Notes under the pieces: model-generated
Database searches by the model: none
What the model was told of the DNA's origin: nothing
The model's input: only the letters and a program-made list of their open reading frames with translations
Assembly: GCA_025455225.1 (NCBI GenBank)
Contig: JALOMY010000156.1
Span: forward strand, 1 to 6,829
Origin: Cyclobacteriaceae bacterium
GTDB lineage: Bacteria; Bacteroidota; Bacteroidia; Cytophagales; Cyclobacteriaceae
Reading direction: 5' to 3'
Length of the DNA stretch: 6,829 nucleotides
Position numbers and translations under genes: made by a program
Part shown: piece by piece, positions 1 through 6,441 of the stretch
Position numbering within the stretch: position 1 is the first letter of the stretch
How the letters are laid out: every line of letters begins with the position of its first letter

Positions 1-474
1 TGGAAAAGATAAGACCATTGTTTTATTCCACTCGCTTTCCGTTGGCTTCCGGACATCTTCCCAGCGACCCGGTTGCATTTTGTTGGTAAAAACTTCCAGA
101 GATTGATAGAGTTCCTGGGTATTGGTTACCAATTCCGGTTTACTGAAAATTATCACCGACCGGTAATTTACCGAGTGATGGAAAGCGGATCGGGCCAGCA
201 CAATACCATCCATTAACGTTACACTAATACACACCGGTAATTTTTTTTCTGCGAGTACACGCAGGTAATGACTTCCAACGGAACCATGGATGTAGAGTTT
301 GTTTCCGATTCGGCAAAATCCCGTGGGTATCTGGAAGGGTTCCTGGTTCTGTACATAGGCAAGCGTACAAAACATGGCTTCGTCCAGAATGGAATAAATT
401 GTTTCCTGGTCATACGTTCCCCGTTTGGGCAACCGGGTTATTGTAGTACGGTCGGTTTTTTTAAATTCGGGCAT
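1..474 (-). CDS. Pyridoxamine 5'-phosphate oxidase-like FMN-binding protein (3' end beyond window)
   Basis: Reading the minus strand from ATG at 474 gives 158 uninterrupted codons up to base 1, so the C-terminus lies outside the window. The protein begins MPEFKKTDRTTITRLPKRGT and looks like the split-barrel flavin-binding family related to NimA and PNPOx (Pfam Pyridox_ox_2 type). Family-like stretches are the N-terminal RLPKRGTYD (14-22), the helix ETIYSILDEA (24-33), QIPTGF (48-53), LYIHGS (60-65), the strand VCISVTLMDG with LARSAFHHSVNYRSV (81-107), and PGRWEDVRKPTESE (135-148). Family members are usually about 200-220 residues, so perhaps a quarter is missing. They bind FMN and reduce or bind small molecules; the substrate here is unknown, and true PNPOx activity is unlikely. 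The start lies 4 bp after the upstream oxidoreductase stop, so it is probably the last visible gene of the leftward operon. No SD precedes the ATG. Confidence 0.88.
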   Translation of the reverse strand, partial: MPEFKKTDRTTITRLPKRGTYDQETIYSILDEAMFCTLAYVQNQEPFQIPTGFCRIGNKLYIHGSVGSHYLRVLAEKKLPVCISVTLMDGIVLARSAFHHSVNYRSVIIFSKPELVTNTQELYQSLEVFTNKMQPGRWEDVRKPTESEWNKTMVLSFP

Positions 475-478
475 GGGT

Positions 479-1480
479 TTACGAAATCTGTAAAACTATT
501 TTTCCAAAATGGTTACCGCTTTCCATACGGTTAATGGCATCGTTAAGTTGCTCGAGAGGGTAAACAGAATCAATAATCGGTTTGATCGAACGGCTTTCAA
601 TAAAATCGAGCATGGAAAGAAACTCATCACGGGTACCCATGGTGGTTCCGAATATGGAAAGTTGTTTCCAGTAAATAGTGCGTGGAGAAAGTGAGGGGAT
701 GTTTCCAGCTGTACGCCCGAAGATTGCAATTCGCCCACCGGGCAGCATTAAATCGGGAAGTTTTGCAAACGACTCACCGCCTGCACTGTCAATCACAATA
801 TCAAACCCTCCTGCTTCTTTAAAAGCCTGGTTTGTCCAGTCCGGATCACGATAAAGATAACCACCCAACGCACCCAGTGCTTTCGCTTTGCTGATTTTTT
901 CTTCGGATCCTGAGGTAACATAAACGCGCGCCTTGTATTGAACAGCAAACTGCAGTGCCCATAAGGCAGTACCTGCTCCGATTCCGGTGATCAATACTTT
1001 TTCATTGGCCCTCAACCGTGCTTTGGTGAACAGGGCCCGGTAGGCCGTTAAAGCCGCTAACGGTACTGCAGCCGATTCGGCAAAGGTTAGGTGTTCAGGT
1101 TTCTCAAAGACATACTTTTTGGAGATGACCAGGTAATCGCTGAAAGTTCCATGATCGGGATAACCAAGAATGCGAAATGAGTCACCTTGCACAACCGGGT
1201 TATTGCCCCATTCCAGGCTGGGATTAATTATAACCTCCATGCCGATCAATAAGGGATCGGCATCTTCGCCAACGGCTTCGATTATTCCAGAACCATCTGA
1301 ACCCAATACGATTCCATCTGAATTTGACAGTGCTTGTTCGCGCCATATCCAGATATCGCGATGATTTAATGCAGCATTGCGCAACTTTACCAGGACCTGA
1401 TCTTTGAGGGGCTTGGGTTTTTTAATTTCCCGGATTTCTAACGGGAGATCTTTTCCCCGGTAGAAGGCTGCACGAATCAT
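479..1480 (-). CDS. Zinc-independent MDR-family oxidoreductase (quinone oxidoreductase/alcohol dehydrogenase-like)
   Basis: A 333-residue medium-chain dehydrogenase/reductase. The N-terminal GroES-like domain (about 1-150) carries NHRD at 39-42, where zinc ADHs have the catalytic Cys-His pair, then GSDGSGIIEAVG (60-71). The lobe that holds the structural zinc in true ADHs is recognisable (NPSLEWG, 86-92; GYPDHGTFSDYLV, 107-119) but has no cysteines; the whole protein has none. The Rossmann domain has VLITGIGAGTA (162-172) and a following VTSGSEEK (188-195), which suggests NAD(P)H binding, perhaps NADPH. The C-terminus ends with HFGKIVL (324-330), typical of the family. It is probably a soluble NAD(P)H-dependent reductase of quinones, enals or ketones; it resembles the Bacillus YogA group from memory. 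I chose ATG 1480 over an in-frame ATG at 1504 because it starts at the family N-terminus (MIRAAF) and overlaps the ilvE stop as ATGA, suggesting translational coupling. Confidence 0.9.
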   Translation of the reverse strand: MIRAAFYRGKDLPLEIREIKKPKPLKDQVLVKLRNAALNHRDIWIWREQALSNSDGIVLGSDGSGIIEAVGEDADPLLIGMEVIINPSLEWGNNPVVQGDSFRILGYPDHGTFSDYLVISKKYVFEKPEHLTFAESAAVPLAALTAYRALFTKARLRANEKVLITGIGAGTALWALQFAVQYKARVYVTSGSEEKISKAKALGALGGYLYRDPDWTNQAFKEAGGFDIVIDSAGGESFAKLPDLMLPGGRIAIFGRTAGNIPSLSPRTIYWKQLSIFGTTMGTRDEFLSMLDFIESRSIKPIIDSVYPLEQLNDAINRMESGNHFGKIVLQIS

Positions 1481-2553
1481 TTTACCGGGATGATGTAATT
1501 CCATTGATGAACATCCGGTTCAAGACCCACCCGAATGTTATGGAGCTTTTTCTTGATCTGCATCTGGATGCTGTCCGGTTTAACTTCGGGAAGGGCGTAA
1601 TCTTTTCCATGGATGTTAATGACGGCTATTGGTGCAACCACAGCAGCGGTACCGGCACCAAAGGCTTCAGTAAGTGTTCCCTTAGCAAATCCTTCTTCAA
1701 GATCTTTGATACTGATTTTTCGTTCTTCAGCAGAAATGTTCATTTCCCGTGCTAAAGTTAAAATCGAATCGCGGGTAACTCCATCCAGAATGGCAGAAGT
1801 CAGTTTGGGTGTAATTAGTTTACCATCCATAACGAACATAACATTCATTGCGCCCGATTCATCGATGAATTGGTGATCACGTGCATCCGTCCAAAGTACC
1901 TGGTCAAACCCTTGTTCACGTGCCAATTGGGTAGGGTAGAACGCGCCTCCGTAGTTACCTGCACATTTGGCAAAACCGGTGCCTCCTTCAGCTGCCCGTA
2001 CATAGGTCTCTTCAACCTTTACGCGTATGGGTTTATTGAAATAAGGTCCCACCGGGCTGGTCATGATAATGAATTTATATTGTTCGGATACCTTAACCCC
2101 CAATCGTGCTTCAGAGGCAAACACATGCGGACGTATATACATGGAAGAACCATCGGTTTGTGGTATCCATGCATGGTCTGTTTCGATTAATGCATGCATG
2201 CCGTTTACAAATAATTCCTCCGGTACTTCAGGCATGCACATTCGTCCAAGTGAAATATTGAACCGGTCGTGATGTTTATGAATACGGAAAATAGAAATGT
2301 TTCCGTCAATCATCTTATACGCTTTCATGCCTTCAAAAACAGCCTGCCCATAATGAAGCGCCAGCATAGCCGGACTCATCATCATTTCACCATAAGGTTT
2401 AATAATGGGCTCGCTCCATCGCTTGTTTTTATATTCCGATACCAGCATGTGGTCTGAAATGTATTTACCAAACTCAAGATTGGAGAAATCCACTTCGTTT
2501 ATACGTGATGCGGTAGTGTGTTGAATGGTAATGGAGGAAGTCACTGAAGTCAT
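1477..2553 (-). CDS. ilvE: Branched-chain amino acid aminotransferase
   Basis: A 358-residue fold-type IV PLP enzyme that interconverts Leu, Ile and Val with their 2-oxo acids using glutamate/2-oxoglutarate in the cytosol; it is the last step of BCAA synthesis and the first of their breakdown. It has the longer BCAT form (about 350-360 residues, like mammalian BCAT and Bacillus IlvK) rather than the roughly 310-residue E. coli IlvE form. Visible motifs are LHYGQAVFEGMKAYK (66-80), the substrate/phosphate-side FRIHKHHDRF (89-98), the Schiff-base lysine K196 in GTGFAKCAGNYGG, the class-IV signature around DESGAMNVMF (231-240), LDGVTRDSIL (256-265) and GAGTAAVVAPI (299-309), which contribute to the PLP phosphate and substrate sites. 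All expected catalytic residues are present. The start at 2553 is an ATG with no clear SD and follows the GNAT stop by 37 bp. The TGA stop overlaps the next gene's ATG by 4 bp. No other ilv or leu genes lie nearby, so it sits outside a biosynthetic operon in this window. Confidence 0.96.
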   Translation of the reverse strand: MTSVTSSITIQHTTASRINEVDFSNLEFGKYISDHMLVSEYKNKRWSEPIIKPYGEMMMSPAMLALHYGQAVFEGMKAYKMIDGNISIFRIHKHHDRFNISLGRMCMPEVPEELFVNGMHALIETDHAWIPQTDGSSMYIRPHVFASEARLGVKVSEQYKFIIMTSPVGPYFNKPIRVKVEETYVRAAEGGTGFAKCAGNYGGAFYPTQLAREQGFDQVLWTDARDHQFIDESGAMNVMFVMDGKLITPKLTSAILDGVTRDSILTLAREMNISAEERKISIKDLEEGFAKGTLTEAFGAGTAAVVAPIAVINIHGKDYALPEVKPDSIQMQIKKKLHNIRVGLEPDVHQWNYIIPVK

Positions 2554-2590
2554 GCCTGATTTATTTTGAACAAGTTATAAATAATTTTAT

Positions 2591-3058
2591 TTACAGCAGG
2601 TATTCCATTTTAATATTGCTTCGCTTGTAAGGGCCGTCCAACGGCACTTCTTGAAACCCGATTTTTCGATAAAGTGCTATGGCGGGTTCCAGTTTTGTAT
2701 TGGAATATAAAATTATCTTTTCGGCTCCCTTAGTACGTGCTTTTTCAATGGCCTTTTGTGCAAGAAGAAGTCCGATTTTTAAACCCCGGTATTTTTCGTC
2801 AACCGCCATCTTGGTAAATTCAAACACTCCCGGCTGAACCTTTTTCAACGCCACCGTTCCGGCAACTTCCGAATCAACAAGGGCCATTACTATTTCACCA
2901 CCGGGTTGGATAATGTGTTGCTCCGGATGTTGCAGCACTTCAAAATCGATAGGTTCCATCCAGAAATATTCTTCAATCCAGGCGCGGTTTAGTTTTTCAA
3001 ACGCGGATTGATGTTCCGGAAGGTAGTCTACAATTTCCACCTTGTTTGTTGTAATCAC
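2591..3058 (-). CDS. GNAT-family N-acetyltransferase
   Basis: A 155-residue single-domain GNAT protein that should transfer an acetyl group from acetyl-CoA to a small molecule or protein amine. The core is clear: strand beta4 and motif A run FTKMAVDEKYRGLKIGLLLAQ (81-101), with the CoA-pyrophosphate loop RGLKIG at 91-96. The first glycine of the usual RGxGIG is lysine here. Motif B follows with KIILYSNTKLEPAIALYRKIGF (114-135), the typical N...A..LY.K.GF end of a GNAT fold. The acceptor cannot be predicted. The start is GTG at 3058-3056: an in-frame stop (TAA, 3073-3071) lies just upstream and no earlier ATG exists. The next in-frame ATG is at residue 34 and would remove the first helix. It begins one base after the stop of the EamA transporter gene, so the two are almost certainly co-transcribed and likely coupled. 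Confidence 0.9.
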   Translation of the reverse strand: MITTNKVEIVDYLPEHQSAFEKLNRAWIEEYFWMEPIDFEVLQHPEQHIIQPGGEIVMALVDSEVAGTVALKKVQPGVFEFTKMAVDEKYRGLKIGLLLAQKAIEKARTKGAEKIILYSNTKLEPAIALYRKIGFQEVPLDGPYKRSNIKMEYLL

Positions 3059-3059
3059 G

Positions 3060-3980
3060 TCAGGATTCGGTTACGGCTAATCGTTTACGGCTGCCGGATC
3101 GATACCCCTGGTTGACCAGGTAAATTCCCAGTACCGTTACAAGAATTCCTACTCCAATCATGGCATTGAGTTTTTCATCCAGGATGAGCCATCCCAATAC
3201 TACGGCTACCAATGGATTAACATAGGCGTATAAGGAAACGATTGTCATCGGTAATTTTTTCAACGCGTAGAGGTAGGAGATATAGGCAACAATGGAACCA
3301 AAAACAATCAGGTAAAGCAAGGCATAGATGGCTTCTGCTGACCATTGAACGGTTTCAAGGTCGTCAAACAGCAAGCTGAAGGGTATTACCCATATGCCAC
3401 CGAAAAACATTTGAAGCCCGGCATTAATAAATGGATTTGATTCGGTATGTCTTTTTTTGATCCAGATGCTTCCCCCGGCCCAACCCGTAATAGCAGTTAC
3501 AATGAGTACAATCCCAACCCAATATTCAGTCTTGGAGAATTCATTGAGATGTTCACTGAAAATGAGAAGTATACCGCTGATGCCCAGGGCCACACCGAAT
3601 GCAATGGGTAAGGTTGGTTTTTCATCACGCTGGATGCCGAGGTTGATCAGGATAACCAAAACCGGCATGAGCGAGCAGATAATGGCTGCAATACCACTTG
3701 GAATTTCCATTTCCGCCCAGGCCACCAAACCATTGCCCATTGAAATCATAAAAAATCCACCAATGGCCTGGCTGATGATTTGTCTACGTTCAGGCAATCG
3801 GGCCTGCATAACCAGCATCATAAATCCAAGCACCAATAAACCGGCACTGATCTGCCGGATTGCGGTAAACAGCAGCGGTGGGAAGTGAAGTACCGCAATC
3901 CGCAACGCCAGGTACGTAGTGCCCCAGATAATGCAAATGGCAGTAAGAGCGAAATACGCTATGGTTAACTCCCGTTTCAT
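3060..3980 (-). CDS. EamA/DMT-superfamily exporter (YedA-like)
   Basis: A 306-residue integral inner-membrane protein with two EamA repeats and about ten predicted hydrophobic helices. Hallmarks are TM1 with IIWGTTYLALRIAV (17-30), PPLLFTAIRQISAG (34-47), SLMPVLVILINL (103-114) closing the first repeat, GWAGGSIWIKKR (166-177) opening the second, and YAYVNPLVAVVLGWLILDEK (251-270), the most conserved stretch of the superfamily. The basic C-terminus (RSGSRKR, 295-301) fits a cytoplasmic tail. DMT carriers of this type export amino acids, purines or other metabolites by proton antiport; the substrate here is unknown. I chose ATG 3980, which places MKRELTIAYF directly before TM1; an upstream in-frame TTG at 3998 would add only six polar residues. 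It is the first gene of the leftward cluster. I found no good TAnnTTTG box on the minus strand in the 154-bp gap upstream, so its promoter is unassigned. Confidence 0.92.
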   Translation of the reverse strand: MKRELTIAYFALTAICIIWGTTYLALRIAVLHFPPLLFTAIRQISAGLLVLGFMMLVMQARLPERRQIISQAIGGFFMISMGNGLVAWAEMEIPSGIAAIICSLMPVLVILINLGIQRDEKPTLPIAFGVALGISGILLIFSEHLNEFSKTEYWVGIVLIVTAITGWAGGSIWIKKRHTESNPFINAGLQMFFGGIWVIPFSLLFDDLETVQWSAEAIYALLYLIVFGSIVAYISYLYALKKLPMTIVSLYAYVNPLVAVVLGWLILDEKLNAMIGVGILVTVLGIYLVNQGYRSGSRKRLAVTES

Positions 3981-4074
3981 GACGGCATCAACGTGCAAGT
4001 ATGCAGAAAAGTTTTTTGAATCGGGTTCGGGTGAGGTGGTTTATTTACTACACCTGACATTTACCGTTACCGCC

Positions 4075-4103
4075 ATTGCATGAAGGGCTTTTGTGTATAT
4101 TTG
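4075..4103 (+). promoter_or_regulatory. Predicted Bacteroidota-type promoter of prfB
   Basis: TATATTTG at 4096-4103 matches the Bacteroidota -7 consensus TAnnTTTG exactly. TTG at 4076-4078 (within ATTG, 4075-4078) lies upstream with a 17-bp spacer, in the range used by the primary sigma factor of this phylum for its -33 element. Transcription would start near 4109-4111, leaving an AT-rich leader of about 25 nt before the prfB ATG at 4135. The rest of the divergent gap (3981-4074) shows no operator palindrome, riboswitch or terminator that I can support. The assignment rests on consensus matching only. Confidence 0.6.
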
Positions 4104-4134
4104 TGTTTAATTTTTTCCATTTCAAGAACCCTTT

Positions 4135-5233
4135 ATGACAACAGAACAGTTGAAAGACTTGAAGGCCCGAACAGCGGCTTTGAGGAGGTATCTTTGACTA
4201 CGATCGTAAGATCATCGAAGTAAAAGACGAAGAGCTTATTACCCAGCAAGCCGATTTCTGGAATAACCCCAAACAGGCAGAAGTAATTTTGAAAAATCTC
4301 AGGTCTAAAAAGATCTGGACTGATTCGTATGAGCGCATCCAAAAGCTGGTTGACGACCTTGATGTGCTTAATGAATTTCACGAAGCAGGTGATGTAGGTG
4401 ATGAAGAATTAGACCTTGAATTTGCCAAAACCGAGAAAGCCGTAGAGGAACTGGAGTTTAAGAAAATGCTTAGCCGGGAAGAAGACCAGTTAAGCGCCAT
4501 CATTGAAATCAATCCGGGTGCGGGTGGCACAGAAAGCAACGACTGGGCCGATATGCTTAACCGCATGTACATTATGTGGGGAGAGAAAAGCGGGTATAAG
4601 GTTTCGCAAATCGATTACCAGCCCGGTGAAGTGGCCGGCATTAAATCCGCATCCCTGGAAATTGATGGACCATTTGCCTATGGTAAGTTAAAATCCGAAA
4701 TCGGGGTTCACCGGCTGGTTCGCATCTCCCCGTTCGACTCGAATCAGCGCAGGCATACTTCATTTGCCTCCGTTTTTGTGTATCCTAAAGTAGATGACTC
4801 TATTAATATAGAGATAAATCCGGCTGATGTGGAGATACAAACCTCACGTTCAGGAGGTGCTGGCGGGCAAAATGTAAACAAAGTTGAAACCAAGGTTCAG
4901 CTTACCCATAAGCCCACGGGTATTGTAATTGTGTGCCAGGTTGAACGTTCGCAACACGCCAACCGTGAGCGGGCTATGCAGATGCTGAAATCCAAACTTT
5001 ACCAGGTGGAAATGGAGAAACGCAATGCTGAACGCGATAAAATTGAGGCCGGCAAGATGAAGATCGATTTTGGTTCGCAGATCCGAAACTATGTACTGCA
5101 TCCTTACAAGCTGGTGAAGGACGCACGTACCGGTGTTGAAAGAACCGATGCGCAAAATGTATTGGATGGCGACCTGGAAGATTTCATTAAGGGTTACTTG
5201 TTAAGCATGCAGGAAGAGACTGTAAAGAAATAG
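4135..5233 (+). CDS. prfB: Peptide chain release factor 2, expressed by programmed +1 frameshift
   Basis: Class-I release factor that recognises UGA and UAA in the ribosomal A site and triggers peptidyl-tRNA hydrolysis. The gene is in two frames: 4135-4194 encodes MTTEQLKDLKARTAALRRYL, an in-frame TGA follows at 4195-4197, and after skipping base 4195 the reading continues as DYDRKIIEVK from 4196 to the TAG at 5231-5233. The joined product is 365 residues, the same length as E. coli RF2, and the junction RRYL-DYD matches the family's RGYLDYD. The anticodon-like tripeptide S198-P199-F200 (in VRISPFDSNQRRH) identifies RF2 rather than RF1. The catalytic GGQ is at 243-245 in SGGAGGQNVNKVE, with alanine before it, where E. 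coli K-12 has its unusual Thr246. The C-terminus keeps GSQIRNYVLHPYKLVKD and VLDGDLEDFI. A single-frame gene caller would miss the first exon and start too late. No SD precedes the ATG. Confidence 0.96.
4183..4198 (+). promoter_or_regulatory. prfB programmed +1 frameshift (autoregulatory recoding) site
   Basis: The site reads AGGAGG (4183-4188), TAT (4189-4191), CTT (4192-4194), TGA (4195-4197), C (4198). This is the classical RF2 recoding element. An SD-like hexamer three bases before the shift codon pairs with 16S rRNA, peptidyl-tRNA-Leu slips from CUU to UUU, and the UGA stands in a poor termination context (followed by C). When RF2 is scarce, UGA is read slowly and ribosomes shift into +1 to make full-length RF2; when RF2 is abundant, a 20-residue peptide is released. 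The E. coli version has AGGGGG; here the SD is the consensus AGGAGG. The CTTTGAC core and spacing are unchanged. Confidence 0.95.
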
Positions 5234-5252
5234 GTAAACACACGTAACCTGC

Positions 5253-6431
5253 TTGACAACGCAAAAGAAGATTTATAACCGTCAGTTTTGGGTACTCTGT
5301 GCAAGCTCGCTCTTATTTTTTGCGAGCTTTAACATGCTCATCCCTGAACTTCCTGCGTACTTAACCAGCTTAGGCGGACCGGAATACAAAGGATTAATCA
5401 TTTCCTTATTTACCGTAACCGCCATGGTATCGCGACCCTTCAGCGGAAAGATGGCGGATAAAGTGGGCAGGGTGCCGGTAATAATTGTTGGTTCAATGGT
5501 TTGTTTTTTCAGCAGCCTCATGTACCCTGCTATCTCAACCGTGTTCGGATTTTTATTGCTCCGTTTGGTGCACGGATTTTCAACCGGTTTTACACCAACC
5601 GGTTTATCAGCTTATTTATCCGATATCATTCCGGCCAACCGAAGAGGCGAAGCCATGGGAATTCTTGGAACTGCCGGTACCGTAGGCATGGCAGCCGGAC
5701 CGGCTATCGGGGGCGTGGTAGCCAATAATTTTGGATTGGATGCCATGTTTTATACTTCATCCGGATTTGCCATAAGCTCAATTTTAATTGTGATGGGTGC
5801 GAAGGAGACGCTGGTCGAGCGAAAAGGGTTTACAACTGAAGTTTTTAAAATTCATAAGCGTGATTTGCTTGAACCGAGGGTGTTGGTAGCCTGCATCGTG
5901 ATGTTGCTCATTGCCTATTCCTATGGAACCGTGTTCACGGTTATTCCGGACCTTGGCGAATACACCGGCATCCGAAACAAAGGATTGCTTTTTACTTACT
6001 TAACAATCTCTTCCTTATTGATAAGGCTGGTCTCTGGCCGGGCGTCTGATTATTACGGACGAAGAAAGATTCTCATTTTTTCCACCGCCATCACAACAAT
6101 TGCTATGACCCTGGTTGCATTGGCTGATACCCGACTCATGCTTATTGCCGGAATTTCGTTGTATGGTGTCGCCCACGGTATGAATTCACCCACCTTGCTA
6201 GCCTGGGCAGTCGATTTAAGCGATGAGAAAAATAAAGGCCGTGGAATTGCAAGCCTGTATATTTTTATGGAGATGGGAATCGGTATTGGTGCATTTGCAT
6301 CGGGATTAATCTATGCGAATGATCCGTCCCGGTTTATGATTACCTTTCTTACCTGTGCAAGCCTCAGCGTTTTGGCGTTTGCCTACCTGATTATTCACTG
6401 GCTCCGCAGACGTCCGGTTACGTATACCTGA
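5253..6431 (+). CDS. MFS transporter, drug:H+ antiporter type
   Basis: A 392-residue protein with about 12 hydrophobic segments, the size of a DHA1 carrier. Motif A is in the TM2-TM3 loop (GKMADKVGR, 65-73), with a degenerate copy in the second half (GRASDYYGRRK, 262-272). Motif B-like R104 lies in RLVHGFSTGF. Motif C, the antiporter signature, is seen in TM5 as GTVGMAAGPAIGG (142-154). These suggest proton-coupled efflux across the inner membrane; the substrate cannot be read from sequence. The start is TTG at 5253: an in-frame TAA at 5235-5237 blocks extension, and the first in-frame ATG is residue 28, inside TM1. The polar MTTQKKIYNR before TM1 is a plausible cytoplasmic N-terminus. It begins 19 bp after the prfB stop with no terminator or promoter visible between them, so co-transcription is likely. 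Confidence 0.91.
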   Translation: MTTQKKIYNRQFWVLCASSLLFFASFNMLIPELPAYLTSLGGPEYKGLIISLFTVTAMVSRPFSGKMADKVGRVPVIIVGSMVCFFSSLMYPAISTVFGFLLLRLVHGFSTGFTPTGLSAYLSDIIPANRRGEAMGILGTAGTVGMAAGPAIGGVVANNFGLDAMFYTSSGFAISSILIVMGAKETLVERKGFTTEVFKIHKRDLLEPRVLVACIVMLLIAYSYGTVFTVIPDLGEYTGIRNKGLLFTYLTISSLLIRLVSGRASDYYGRRKILIFSTAITTIAMTLVALADTRLMLIAGISLYGVAHGMNSPTLLAWAVDLSDEKNKGRGIASLYIFMEMGIGIGAFASGLIYANDPSRFMITFLTCASLSVLAFAYLIIHWLRRRPVTYT

Positions 6432-6441
6432 AATCCATGCT

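Noticed and set aside
1870..2190. 106-codon plus-strand open frame inside ilvE
   Set aside because: It is antisense to a well-conserved aminotransferase with all catalytic motifs and is explained as a shadow frame.
2554..2590. Possible promoter between the GNAT gene and ilvE (TATAACTTG-like box on the minus strand)
   Set aside because: It does not fit TAnnTTTG well and no -33 TTTG is found at a proper distance, so the support is too weak to list.
3457..3888. 143-codon open frame on the plus strand opposite the EamA gene
   Set aside because: It is antisense to a clear transporter, rich in Ile, Pro, Met and Ser as expected from a complement of membrane codons, and has no recognisable domain.
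4059..4078. An 18-of-20 match between the prfB upstream region (4059-4078) and codons inside the MFS gene (5408-5427)
   Set aside because: There are only two copies, one inside conserved coding sequence (LFTVTAMV) and one overlapping the predicted -33 element, with no symmetry; chance similarity is most likely.
4195..4197. prfB as a nonsense-mutated pseudogene
   Set aside because: The TGA lies in a perfect RF2 recoding site and the downstream frame is fully conserved to its natural end.
4133..4381. Minus-strand frame of 82 codons across the start of prfB
   Set aside because: It lies opposite the prfB recoding region, has no homology I can recognise and no promoter; it is a shadow of prfB.
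5234..5252. Terminator between prfB and the MFS gene
   Set aside because: The 19-bp gap has no stem-loop and no T-run.
5581..5605. Two direct copies of CAACCGGTTT at 5581-5590 and 5596-5605
   Set aside because: They encode the repeated T-G-F and T-G-L of a conserved MFS helix (residues 111-118); the coding constraint explains them without a regulatory role.
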